Shown piece by piece: positions 19,302-26,997 of a stretch of DNA of 64,000 nucleotides. Made by a program: the position numbers and the translations under genes. The notes under the pieces were generated by a model, which worked only from the letters and a program-made list of their open reading frames with translations, was not told the origin of the DNA and did not search any database. Source of the stretch: DHVE2 group archaeon (GTDB lineage Archaea > Thermoplasmatota > Thermoplasmata > Thermoplasmatales > Aciduliprofundaceae); assembly GCA_015523125.1 (NCBI GenBank), contig WAKX01000032.1, forward strand, positions 1-64,000. Direction: 5' to 3'. Within the stretch, counting starts at the first letter, position 1. Each line of letters opens with the position of its first letter.

Positions 19302-19724
19302 TTATCTCTCGAGTTCCAATAATGAGGAATTCTCAAAAAACAACTCGCATTTTTTTCCTTTCACCGGATAAATTCCAAGGTGCCTCAATTTCTCCTCGGA
19401 GAATTCCAAAACCTTGTCATCTCTCTGTAGTGGCAGTTCGAAATCTTTCTCGCTTATGGCTACGACGCTTTTAATACCTATGGAACCGCAAAGTTTCAGA
19501 GCTTCGCTAATCTGTCTATTTCCCGAGAGTATCAGCATTAACTCCAGATGCTTTTTTTTCGCTATATTCTTTTTATTTTCGAAGCTTTTCATCGCTTTTT
19601 CATATGCCCATTCAACGTGCTCCCTGCACCCAACGCAAAGAGAATTGAAAACGTAAATTCCCTTGGAAGCGAGAGCTTTAGATTCCTCGGCGCTTATGCT
19701 CCCTCGATATCCTTTAACAATCAT
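19302..19724 (-). CDS. cgi121: KEOPS complex subunit Cgi121
   Basis: A 140-residue protein of the Cgi121/TPRKB family, which binds the Bud32 kinase and recruits tRNA to the KEOPS complex for N6-threonylcarbamoylation of A37. The signature LELMLILSGNRQISEALKLCGSIG is at residues ~62-86, preceded by CREHVEWAYEKAMKSFENKKNIAKKK. Its ATG overlaps the lonB stop by 4 nt. The t6A pathway is also represented here by Sua5 at 52125-52694; the other KEOPS genes are outside the window. Confidence 0.88.
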   Translation of the reverse strand: MIVKGYRGSISAEESKALASKGIYVFNSLCVGCREHVEWAYEKAMKSFENKKNIAKKKHLELMLILSGNRQISEALKLCGSIGIKSVVAISEKDFELPLQRDDKVLEFSEEKLRHLGIYPVKGKKCELFFENSSLLELER

Positions 19725-21616
19725 TCGTATCCCTGTATATCCTCAAATTTTTTCAGGAGTTCTTCTTTCTTGGGGCACTCAACCAGCGCGTGGGCCATGA
19801 CCTCTTCCACTGTGCTAACAGGTATGATTTCTATCTTTCCCTCGTGCTCCTCGTCTAGAATCACATCCAGAAGATTTGATTTTGGAATTATTACCTTTTT
19901 CAATCCTGCTTCTATGGCCGCTTCAACCTTGGCGGTTATTCCTCCAACCGGTAGAACATGTCCCCTGATGCTCAGCGAACCAGTCATTGCTATACTCTGA
20001 TCCACAGGTATGCCCTCCAACGCAGATACCACCGCTGTAGCAACGCTTATGCTGGCGCTATCCCCTTCCACACCTTCGTAAGTGCCTATGAATTGAATGT
20101 GCACATCATAGTTAGTTATGTGCTTCCCAAAATATTTCTTAATTATCGCAGATACATTCTCCACCGCTTCCTTTGCTATATCCCCTAATTTACCGGTGGC
20201 AATCATCCTTCCCTGATCCTTGGATTGCGCGGGGGTCACCTCGGCCACTATGGGCAACACTATACCCGAGTATTCTGCCATCCCACTTCCCGCAGAGTAA
20301 ACCGCGAGGCCGTTCACCATGCCTATTGCCTCGCCCCTGTCCAAGAAGGTCTTATACTCTTTCTTCATCTCTATCCATCTATCTGCCACCTGCTGTTCCA
20401 ATGGCCTCGATAGCTTTTTTGCCATGAGCACGTGCTTTGCTTCCACAAACTCCGCTCCATCTTCCTTCGCTATGTCCCCTGCGACCCTTACCAATCCTCC
20501 CAACTCCCTCAATCTCAAAGTTAATTTTCCCTTTCTCCCCGCTCTCTTTTGAGCTTCCTTTATAACTTCCACCACCGCTTCCTTCGTGAAATGTGGGATT
20601 TTTCCGTCTTTCTTAACTTCCTGAGCGATAAACCTAACCAAATTCCTGCGGTTCTCGTCGTTGTCCTCCATGGTGGATTTCATGTACACCTCGTAACCGT
20701 AGCCGCGAATTCTCGAGCGCAGCGCGGGGTGCATTCCCTGAAGCGCGTCCAAGTTTCCGGCAGCAACTAAAATGAAATCGCATGGCACGGGCTCTGTGTG
20801 AACCATCGCCCCTGCGGAATGCTCGCTTTGCCCAGAGATTGCGAATTTCTTCTCCTGCATGGCAGTTAGCAAAGATTGCTGGGATTCTATGCGAAGCATG
20901 TTTATCTCGTCTATGAAGAGCACACCCTTGTGCGCTTTGTGAATCGCACCCGCTTCCACCCTTGTATGCGGTGGAGTCTCCAGACCTCCGCTCTGGAACG
21001 GGTCATGGCGCACATCTCCTAAAAGGGCTCCAGCATGCGCGCCGGTGGCATCCACGAACGGGGGTTTGGAATTTCTATCGTGAGAAACTAAAAGCTTCGG
21101 AACCAATGCCTTCTCTTCGCGCTGAATGGAAGGCCCGGTGAAAGCGTAAAGGAATATAGCTATGAATATGGACCAAAAGAGGAAAGAGTAATCGCCAGTA
21201 ACCCATGCCCCAACCACGCCTATGAACACGAGCAGAAAGAGAACAAGTTGCATACCCATTCTCTTCTCCGCCTTCCTCTTATTTGCCTCCTCCTGATACT
21301 GCTTCACAATAAGCTTCCCCTGCCCCGCGGGAACGGTCTTTATCTTGGGAGAATTGGGATCCTCTTCGTTGGGAAAAACGAGTATGTCCTCCAATTCTTC
21401 TCGAGGGAGAAAATCTACCATACTTTGGGCAAGCATGCTCTTTCCAGTTCCAGGATCTCCAATTAAAATCACGTGCCTCTTCTGCCTTGCAGCTTTTTTG
21501 ATGACTTCCACAGCCTCGTCCTGTCCGATTACCTGATCAACAAGTTTCGGAGGCACCTTTATTTCTTTAGTCGTTTTGATATTCAGCTTTTCTATCCACT
21601 CTTCTACGCTTTCCAC
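19721..21616 (-). CDS. lonB: Archaeal membrane-bound Lon protease
   Basis: A 631-residue ATP-dependent protease of the LonB type. Walker A GDPGTGKSMLAQSM is at ~56-69, two membrane helices interrupt the AAA domain at ~125-165 (LVLFLLVFIGVVGAWV, SFLFWSIFIAIFLYAF), Walker B is GVLFIDEINML, and the S16 peptidase domain has catalytic Ser in EGDSASISVA and Lys in GGITAKVEAAIEAG. It degrades membrane and misfolded soluble proteins. GTG start with GTTTTATCTA 29 nt upstream, so leaderless. Followed by cgi121. Confidence 0.95.
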   Translation of the reverse strand: MESVEEWIEKLNIKTTKEIKVPPKLVDQVIGQDEAVEVIKKAARQKRHVILIGDPGTGKSMLAQSMVDFLPREELEDILVFPNEEDPNSPKIKTVPAGQGKLIVKQYQEEANKRKAEKRMGMQLVLFLLVFIGVVGAWVTGDYSFLFWSIFIAIFLYAFTGPSIQREEKALVPKLLVSHDRNSKPPFVDATGAHAGALLGDVRHDPFQSGGLETPPHTRVEAGAIHKAHKGVLFIDEINMLRIESQQSLLTAMQEKKFAISGQSEHSAGAMVHTEPVPCDFILVAAGNLDALQGMHPALRSRIRGYGYEVYMKSTMEDNDENRRNLVRFIAQEVKKDGKIPHFTKEAVVEVIKEAQKRAGRKGKLTLRLRELGGLVRVAGDIAKEDGAEFVEAKHVLMAKKLSRPLEQQVADRWIEMKKEYKTFLDRGEAIGMVNGLAVYSAGSGMAEYSGIVLPIVAEVTPAQSKDQGRMIATGKLGDIAKEAVENVSAIIKKYFGKHITNYDVHIQFIGTYEGVEGDSASISVATAVVSALEGIPVDQSIAMTGSLSIRGHVLPVGGITAKVEAAIEAGLKKVIIPKSNLLDVILDEEHEGKIEIIPVSTVEEVMAHALVECPKKEELLKKFEDIQGYE

Positions 21617-21719
21617 GCATCGCTATATGGGATTAAGTAGATAAAACTTACCTCTCACTCATGTGTAATCCGCGGGTTCCAGAAAAATCTAAATAAATGT
21701 GAACCATTAAGCCCATCGG

Positions 21720-21803
21720 GCCGGGGTAGCCTAGCCCGGCAAGGCGGTGGATTCGAGATCCACTGTCCGCAAGGACTCGGGAGTTCGAATCTCCCCCCCG
21801 GCG
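21720..21803 (+). tRNA. tRNA-Ser (anticodon CGA)
   Basis: An 84-nt class II tRNA: acceptor GCCGGGG/CCCCGGC, D arm, anticodon stem GTGGA/TCCAC with loop TTCGAGA giving anticodon CGA, a variable arm TGTCCGCAAGGACT that forms a stem, T arm GGGAG-TTCGAAT-CTCCC and discriminator G. CCA is not encoded. Only 2 nt separate it from the dcd start codon. Confidence 0.96.
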
Positions 21804-21805
21804 CT

Positions 21806-22267
21806 ATGCTCTCTGACCGCGATATTCTACTCGCGATGAAAAATGGCGAAATTTCTATATCTCCCTTCTCGGAAGACTCGCTAACACCCAACGGCTATGA
21901 CCTAAAAGTGGGGGAGCTCATGATTCCCGATAAGAAAATACACATCAAAGATGGAAAAATTAAAATTGACAAAGGCACGCATTTTTTAGTTGGCACTTTG
22001 GAAGAAGTGAGTGTGGGAAATAGGCATGTGGCTCAACTTTGGCTCAAAAGCAGATGGGCCCGGCGCGGGGTACTTGCCTCTTTTGGTCTCGTGGATGCTG
22101 GATTCAGGGGGATTTTGACTCTGGGCGCGTATGCAACAAGAGAGATTGAAATATCCATTGGGGATAAATTCGTACAAATATGCTTCTTTGAATTGAAGAG
22201 CGAAGTGGAAAAACCATACGAAAAGAGATCCGGGAATTATCAAAATCAAAAAAGTATAAAGATATGA
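21806..22267 (+). CDS. dcd: dCTP deaminase
   Basis: Deaminates dCTP to dUTP for thymidylate synthesis; some archaeal forms also remove pyrophosphate. The 153-residue protein has the family core WLKSRWARRGVLASFGLVDAGF followed by RGILTLGAYATREIEI, with the catalytic Glu in the last part, and an N-terminal LSDRDILLAMKNGEI. Slightly short for the family but complete in the core. It has no promoter or leader of its own: the ATG is 2 nt behind tRNA-Ser, so the mRNA probably arises by 3' processing of the tRNA transcript. Confidence 0.9.
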   Translation: MLSDRDILLAMKNGEISISPFSEDSLTPNGYDLKVGELMIPDKKIHIKDGKIKIDKGTHFLVGTLEEVSVGNRHVAQLWLKSRWARRGVLASFGLVDAGFRGILTLGAYATREIEISIGDKFVQICFFELKSEVEKPYEKRSGNYQNQKSIKI

Positions 22268-22269
22268 AA

Positions 22270-23007
22270 TTATGCGGATATTTCTTCATTCAGCAGTTCC
22301 GCGTATTTTTCTTCCACTATCACATCAAGTTTGTCGAGATACATCTCTTCGAATTTCCTTTCTATTGTCACTCTGGTGAAGTTTGCTACTCGTGCCACCA
22401 TGTCAAAAATCTCCTTGTACATGGTATCATACGCTCTTTTCAATGTAACTCCAGGAGAGTTTAACATTTTGTCGCTATCAACTGTTACGTATGTGCCGAG
22501 GTCGTTCTCCTTTACTTCTCTCAAAGCTTCCATGGCCTTCTCTCTCCTGCTCGCCTCCAGAGAGAACGGCAGGACGAATATGGCCATCATTGGCTTTTCT
22601 CCCCTTTCTTTCAGTATTTTCATTGCTTCCAGCGCACCACCGGTTCCCATGCCGCCGCCCAAGGCCGCGATGATGATAACCGCGTCCGCGTCGTTTGTCT
22701 CTTCTAAAATCCAGGCTTTGGATCTATCTACGACATACCTTGCAACATTTACATAACCAGCTGTGTCCTTGTGGGTTCCCAAAACCTCCTTGCCGAGCCA
22801 CATCTTTTTGTCTACGGCAAGGCCCATCACGCGCTCGTCCACATTCACGGCTATGGTCTTCACCCCGGGAATCTTCCTTGCTGAGATGTACTCCGCGATT
22901 TTGCCCGCAGCTCCACCAAAGGCCAGCACCTTCACCTTCGGTGAGATTCCGAACTCTTCCTTCACCATTGCCCGTATTCTTTCCTTTATTTCATTCATAT
23001 TTTCCAT
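22270..23007 (-). CDS. FtsZ/tubulin-like GTPase-domain protein (short)
   Basis: About 245 residues that align with the GTPase half of FtsZ. The phosphate loop AALGGGMGTGGALEAM (tubulin signature with M for T) is at ~110-125; KVKVLAFGGAAGKIAEYI forms the first strand and loop, KTIAVNVDERVM the second, and FVLPFSLEASRREKAMEALREV the T5-T6 region. The usual C-terminal domain of ~100 residues is missing; only a charged helix remains. The ATG at 23007 is set by AAGGAGA 8 nt upstream. It follows the RHH regulator by 30 nt. It may be a division, shape or regulatory FtsZ relative; polymerisation is doubtful without the second domain. Confidence 0.82.
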   Translation of the reverse strand: MENMNEIKERIRAMVKEEFGISPKVKVLAFGGAAGKIAEYISARKIPGVKTIAVNVDERVMGLAVDKKMWLGKEVLGTHKDTAGYVNVARYVVDRSKAWILEETNDADAVIIIAALGGGMGTGGALEAMKILKERGEKPMMAIFVLPFSLEASRREKAMEALREVKENDLGTYVTVDSDKMLNSPGVTLKRAYDTMYKEIFDMVARVANFTRVTIERKFEEMYLDKLDVIVEEKYAELLNEEISA

Positions 23008-23037
23008 GGCTCCCATCTCCTTCTGGCATATTTATCA

Positions 23038-23418
23038 TTAACGCCTGAACCTCTCCTCCCTCACACGTTCCTCCTCACTCAGTCGGAGGCCATTCAAAGA
23101 GGATACATAACCCTTCAAGATATTCTCGAGGATTCCCTCTCTAACTATGGTTTTCATCACATAGTTGATTATTTCCTCAACGCTACTGAAATATCGGTAT
23201 TCAACGTAATCTTCCAGCACCATCAGCAGGCGGTCCCTGATGTCCACGCGCACCCCCTGGTTCTTGAGTACGCCTCTGTCAACCATCTTCATGTATTCCA
23301 TCACTGCAGTTCTTATCAATTGTGAGCGGTTCTGATACTCTGGGTGCCTCGCTAGAAAATCATCCATTTCGTCCAGCTCCACGTCGGTTATCCTCAGTGA
23401 TATCCTTGTATCATCCAT
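23038..23418 (-). CDS. Ribbon-helix-helix transcription regulator upstream of FtsZ-like gene
   Basis: A 126-residue protein with an N-terminal RHH domain (TRISLRITDVELDEMDDFLARHPEYQNRSQLIRTAVMEYM) and a C-terminal helical domain of ~75 residues, perhaps for oligomerisation or ligand sensing. RHH proteins bind DNA as dimers with a beta-ribbon. AGGTG lies 6 nt before the ATG at 23418, chosen over a GTG at 23427. The promoter TATA (GTTATATATAC, 23457-23467) is followed upstream by several TGAC half-sites, which suggests autoregulation of this RHH-FtsZ operon. Confidence 0.82.
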   Translation of the reverse strand: MDDTRISLRITDVELDEMDDFLARHPEYQNRSQLIRTAVMEYMKMVDRGVLKNQGVRVDIRDRLLMVLEDYVEYRYFSSVEEIINYVMKTIVREGILENILKGYVSSLNGLRLSEEERVREERFRR

Positions 23419-23436
23419 GACCCACACCTGTTTGCA

Positions 23437-23569
23437 TGACAGATATAGTCAAAGAAGTATATATAACTTTCGTTGAGTGACAAAAATCGTCATAAAAAGT
23501 CATACAGATGGTAGCACGGAAATGACGTTGTATTGCCGTTGTGCATGCAACATGTTTCCGTTGTATGAC
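23437..23569. promoter_or_regulatory. Promoter region with repeated TGAC/GTCA half-sites
   Basis: Upstream of the RHH gene, TGAC or GTCA occurs at 23437, 23478, 23489, 23499, 23523 and 23566. The pair at 23478-23492 is an exact inverted repeat with a 7-nt spacer, placed just upstream of the minus-strand TATA at 23457-23467. Two longer inverted pairs are GTCATAC (23499-23505) with GTATGAC (23563-23569), and CGGAAA (23517-23522) with TTTCCG (23555-23560). Likely operator array for the RHH protein; this is inference. Confidence 0.45.
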
Positions 23570-23609
23570 ACTCGGCGACGGAATTTTGTACCACTGTAAA
23601 GTTACAAAC

Positions 23610-23930
23610 TTAACTGAGTATATCGTTGAGCAAAAGTTTGTCCATAAGTTTCGCTTTTATCTTTATTTTCTTAGTGATGTACGCCGTGAAAGCGTCCTCT
23701 TCCTTGTTCAGAATCTTCTTGAAAGTGTCAGTGGTGGTTGTTATTACTATCTCTCCTTGGACCTCGCCTTCCTCTATATTACTTAATTTCCCATCTTTAA
23801 GATGCGTGTAATACTTACCATCATCTTCGAAAACTATCACTATTGTACGCTCTAAATCCTTTATTTTCTCCTTCCTTTTGTCATCGCTTTTGTTGAATTT
23901 ATCCACCAATTCCTGCAATATTTCTTTCAT
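23610..23930 (-). CDS. SCP2 sterol-carrier-like domain protein
   Basis: A 106-residue protein resembling the SCP2 lipid-binding fold: IVIVFEDDGKYYTHLKDGKLSNIEEG, EIVITTTTDTFKKILNKEEDAFTAYITKKIKIKAKLMDKLLLNDIL. Archaeal versions are small and soluble; the ligand is unknown but the fold holds a hydrophobic molecule. The ATG at 23930 has GAGGTGAT upstream and is preferred to the GTG at 23939. It follows the cobalamin adenosyltransferase by 10 nt in one operon. Confidence 0.72.
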   Translation of the reverse strand: MKEILQELVDKFNKSDDKRKEKIKDLERTIVIVFEDDGKYYTHLKDGKLSNIEEGEVQGEIVITTTTDTFKKILNKEEDAFTAYITKKIKIKAKLMDKLLLNDILS

Positions 23931-23940
23931 GCGTATCACC

Positions 23941-24453
23941 TCAGTACTCTATACCTTCCCTCGCAATTACCCCTTCTTGAAAATAATGCTTCACTTCCCT
24001 CATCTCAGTTACGAGATTAGCCTTTTCGATAACCTCCTCCCTTGCGTATCTTCCCGTCATCACCAACTCCGTTCTCTCGGGTACATTGTCCATCAGGGAA
24101 AGCACATCGCTGAGAGATATAAGATTGAAATCCAAAGCCACATTGATTTCGTCCAGTATTACCACGTCATACTCCCCGCTTTCCACCTTCTCTTTTCCCA
24201 TGCGCAGTGCGTTTTTAGCCCTTTCAATATCCTCCTTTTTGGGATTTCTCTTGTTGACGAATTGATTGGTTCCAAACGCATGAAGTTCGATACCCAATTT
24301 TCTCGCAGAGACCTGCTCCCCATATCCCTCGTCCGGTTTCATGAACTGGATTATGCAAACCCTCTTACCCCTTCCAGCTGCACGCATGGCGAGGCCGAAG
24401 GCAGCCGTAGTTTTGCCCTTTCCGTTGCCCGTGTACACGTGAATGTAACCCAT
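23941..24453 (-). CDS. cobA: Cob(I)alamin adenosyltransferase, CobA/BtuR type
   Basis: Transfers the adenosyl group of ATP to cob(I)alamin to form coenzyme B12. A 170-residue P-loop protein: GNGKGKTTAAFGLAMRAAGRG at the N-terminus, then IIQFMKPDEGYGEQ, the Walker B-like YDVVILDEINVALDF, and LVMTGRYAREEVIEKANLVTEM, which contacts the corrin in known structures. The frame is open to 24486; the ATG at 24453 matches the family start YIHVYTGNGKGKT and lies about 27 nt after a GTTTTTATC box. Confidence 0.92.
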   Translation of the reverse strand: MGYIHVYTGNGKGKTTAAFGLAMRAAGRGKRVCIIQFMKPDEGYGEQVSARKLGIELHAFGTNQFVNKRNPKKEDIERAKNALRMGKEKVESGEYDVVILDEINVALDFNLISLSDVLSLMDNVPERTELVMTGRYAREEVIEKANLVTEMREVKHYFQEGVIAREGIEY

Positions 24454-24539
24454 GGAAAGCACTAATGCAACCACCGATAAAAACATTCACTTCGTGAAGT
24501 CTCTTTAAGTTTTTATACTATTTCTTATTACAGGTTCTT

Positions 24540-25358
24540 ATGAGGGAGAGGGCGCTTTTGCTCATCAACGCTCTAATTGCAATTTCCCTTGTTATACTGT
24601 ATCTCTACACCACGCAGACGCTACCTGTCAAAATACACATAAACGATTCGAAGAAATACATTGGAGATTACGTTCAAGTTACTGGAATAGTGTGGAAAGC
24701 GAATATCGGAGAGGATTACACTTTCATAAAGATAACAGAGGATTTCAAAAATTATCTGAATATTTTAGCGAGTGTGAAAATCCATGTGGAACCGGGAATG
24801 AGAATATCCGCAACAGGATTGATAGAGAAAGGAGAATCGGGCATAGTTCTCGACGTGGAAAAGAGGGAAGAAATAAAAGTTTTGTCGAGGGATTTCTCCA
24901 CGAGCATTCCAGTTTTGCTAGAAAACCCTTCTAATTTTTCTGGATTCTTGGTTAGTTTTGGAGGGAAAATAAAATACGAGAAAATAACCTACTTGAATCT
25001 CAGCGATTCCACTTCGCATATGCTCGCCTTCGTTCCGGATGGTTATGATGGTGAGAGAGAAGCGTATTTTTGCGGTAGCGTTAAGGATGGAAAATTCTAC
25101 GTGGATTCCGCATACAGCAACGCAACGGGAGATGTGAAAAACATATCAGAAATAAAAGAAATGAAGAGAGGAAAGGCATGCGTGCACGCGAGAATCCTCT
25201 CGTACGGATTATATTTGATCGTGGAAGACGGAAATTATTCCCTCCGAGTTTATGGTGAATCCTCTCGTATTCCAAAGGGGTACGTGAATATTCGGGGGAT
25301 ATTCTATTACGATTCCCATATGGGTGAATACGTGGTCTATGCGAGAAATATTAAATAA
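24540..25358 (+). CDS. Membrane-anchored protein with tandem OB-fold-like domains
   Basis: A 272-residue protein with an N-terminal membrane helix (LLLINALIAISLVILYLY), so the body faces outside. It appears to hold three OB-like beta-barrel units of ~75 residues, each with the pattern G-x-x-V-x-V-x-G near its start (KKYIGDYVQVTGIVWKA; NFSGFLVSFGGKIKYEK; KRGKACVHARILSY). The tRNA_anti-like OB type often binds nucleic acids. It precedes a phospholipase D-like nuclease gene by 20 nt, so an extracellular DNA-processing pair is possible. Leaderless start. Confidence 0.6.
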   Translation: MRERALLLINALIAISLVILYLYTTQTLPVKIHINDSKKYIGDYVQVTGIVWKANIGEDYTFIKITEDFKNYLNILASVKIHVEPGMRISATGLIEKGESGIVLDVEKREEIKVLSRDFSTSIPVLLENPSNFSGFLVSFGGKIKYEKITYLNLSDSTSHMLAFVPDGYDGEREAYFCGSVKDGKFYVDSAYSNATGDVKNISEIKEMKRGKACVHARILSYGLYLIVEDGNYSLRVYGESSRIPKGYVNIRGIFYYDSHMGEYVVYARNIK

Positions 25359-25378
25359 AACTGAAACTTTACCGACTT

Positions 25379-25991
25379 ATGAACAACCGAGCTATATTCA
25401 CCCTGGCCATACTGCTCTCCTTTGCAGCCGGCTTCATGTCCGCGGAGATGCTCATATCACCCACCGCGAGCCACGGGGGAAATATAATCGTTTCGAACAA
25501 TACAAAAATAATGGCTCTAAACGACAGGGATTATTATCCGGTCGCAATCGAAAAAATCAACGGCGCCAAGAAGAGCATACACATGGTGATGTACGAGATA
25601 AGGTGGTACGGAAATCCGGATAGCGATACGCACGATGTATCCAAGTTAGGAAAGGCTTTGGTGAATGCACACAAAAGAGGTGTGGACGTGAAGGTGATAA
25701 TGGACGACGGCAGAGGCTACGGATTCATAAATCCAGACTTAGTGAATGCGGCTAAAAATTGGTCCTCTTATTTCAAATCGAAAGGAGTGCAGGTGAAATT
25801 TGACTGGAGCAATCAGACGACGCATGACAAGCTTATAATTCATCGACGACGAGATAGTCATCGTAGGATCTACGAACTGGAGCCAGAGCGCCCTCAATTA
25901 CAATCACGAGGCAAATGCGCTGATAGAGAGTAAGGAAGTGGCCAAAGAGTACGAAGATTATTTTTCGTCTCTCTGGAACACTTATTCCTGA
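25379..25991 (+). pseudogene. Phospholipase D-like nuclease, frameshifted inside the HKD motif
   Basis: A secreted single-HKD nuclease of about 203 residues if restored. Signal helix NRAIFTLAILLSFAAGFMSA, then KIMALNDRDYYPVAIEKINGAKKSIHMVMYEIRWYG. The catalytic motif begins HDKLI, then one extra C near 25841 throws the frame and the ORF ends early at 25933. Removing that base gives HDKLIIIDDEIVIVGSTNWS followed by QSALNYNHEANAL and a natural stop at 25991, a perfect HxKx4D family motif. Either a young mutation or a sequencing error. The restored end overlaps the next gene by 10 nt. Confidence 0.8.
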
Positions 25992-26938
25992 GATTTCATC
26001 ACATTTTCAAGCTTTTCTCCCCTTGCAAATCTCATTATGTTTTTCCTCGCATGGAGTAGAGAATCCATAAACCAATTTTCGTATACGCCCCCGCAGTGGG
26101 GAGTCATTATCACATTCTCCAACTTTTCGAATGGGTAATCCTGTGAAAATTCCTTTCCGTATTTCCACCAGACATCCAGCGCAGCGGTGAATCGTGGGTT
26201 GCTCTTTAAAAATTCATAAAGCTCTCGTTCATCTATTATCTTCCCGCGGGAAACGTTCACCAAAATTGCATCTTTCTTCATTTTTTCCAACTTATCCCAG
26301 TTTATTAATCCCTCAGTTTGAGGAGTTAGCGGAAGAGTGAGAACCATGATGTCAATGGTGGGCAAAATAGAATCAAGGTCGGAAATTTTCAGTACCTTTT
26401 CTACATTTATATCCCCGTTGTATTTCCCGCTTCTATTCACCGCGTATATCCTCGTGTTGAACGGCGAGAGCATTCTGGCTAAGTCCTGCCCGATGTGCCC
26501 GAACCCAATTATTGCGACGTTTTTTCCCCTTAGCAATTTGCTTTCCATAAGTTGCGGAAATTCTCCATTTCGCATCATTCTATCCCGTATCACAATTCTT
26601 TTCATGGCGGAAAAAATGAGAGCGAGAGCATGCTCGGCCACCGCCCACGAGTTCGCACCGGAATTGGAGCAAAGATACGCGTATTTTGGGATTTCCTCGA
26701 GAGGAATGTGGTCGACCCCCGCAGTGAGCGCCTGCAGAAGCTTGAAATTTTTCATGTGTTTTAAATACTCTCTGACCTTTTTCCAGTGTAGAAAAAGAAG
26801 AATCTCCGCATCACTCGAAGATTCTTTTTCTATGCAATCAACCTCGAACTCGGGCATAATCTCCCTTATTAGTTCTATTTGCTCTTCTTCACATAGCTCG
26901 GTGGCGATTTTCATAGAAAGGCATGCTTTTTTGAGCAT
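25982..26938 (-). CDS. D-2-hydroxyacid dehydrogenase (NAD-dependent)
   Basis: About 318 residues, formate/glycerate dehydrogenase-like. NAD-binding loop KNVAIIGFGHIGQDLARML (GxGxxG), the catalytic arginine in VNVSRGKIIDERELYEFL, glutamate in the ALDVWW region, and the C-terminal catalytic histidine TPHCGGVYENW. The substrate (glycerate, lactate or similar) cannot be assigned. Starts at 26938 or 26914 are possible. The TATA box shared with the divergent giant surface gene (26967-26976) would start transcription near 26946, giving 26938 a leader of a few bases. Confidence 0.85.
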   Translation of the reverse strand: MLKKACLSMKIATELCEEEQIELIREIMPEFEVDCIEKESSSDAEILLFLHWKKVREYLKHMKNFKLLQALTAGVDHIPLEEIPKYAYLCSNSGANSWAVAEHALALIFSAMKRIVIRDRMMRNGEFPQLMESKLLRGKNVAIIGFGHIGQDLARMLSPFNTRIYAVNRSGKYNGDINVEKVLKISDLDSILPTIDIMVLTLPLTPQTEGLINWDKLEKMKKDAILVNVSRGKIIDERELYEFLKSNPRFTAALDVWWKYGKEFSQDYPFEKLENVIMTPHCGGVYENWFMDSLLHARKNIMRFARGEKLENVMKSQE

Positions 26939-26966
26939 ATTTATTTTGGCATGATTTTCCCTAAAT

Positions 26967-26976
26967 GTATATATAC
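26967..26976. promoter_or_regulatory. Palindromic TATA box between divergent genes
   Basis: GTATATATAC is self-complementary and is the only good TATA element in the 59-nt gap. Its centre is 26 nt from the ATG of the surface protein (26998) and 33 nt from the ATG of the dehydrogenase (26938), so one element may serve both directions. Confidence 0.5.
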
Positions 26977-26997
26977 GAGAACGCACATCTTTCCCTC

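Noticed and set aside
23499-23569. A small RNA hairpin upstream of the RHH gene
   Set aside because: The inverted arms have unequal spacing (11 nt versus 2 nt), so one continuous helix would not form; an operator array explains it better.
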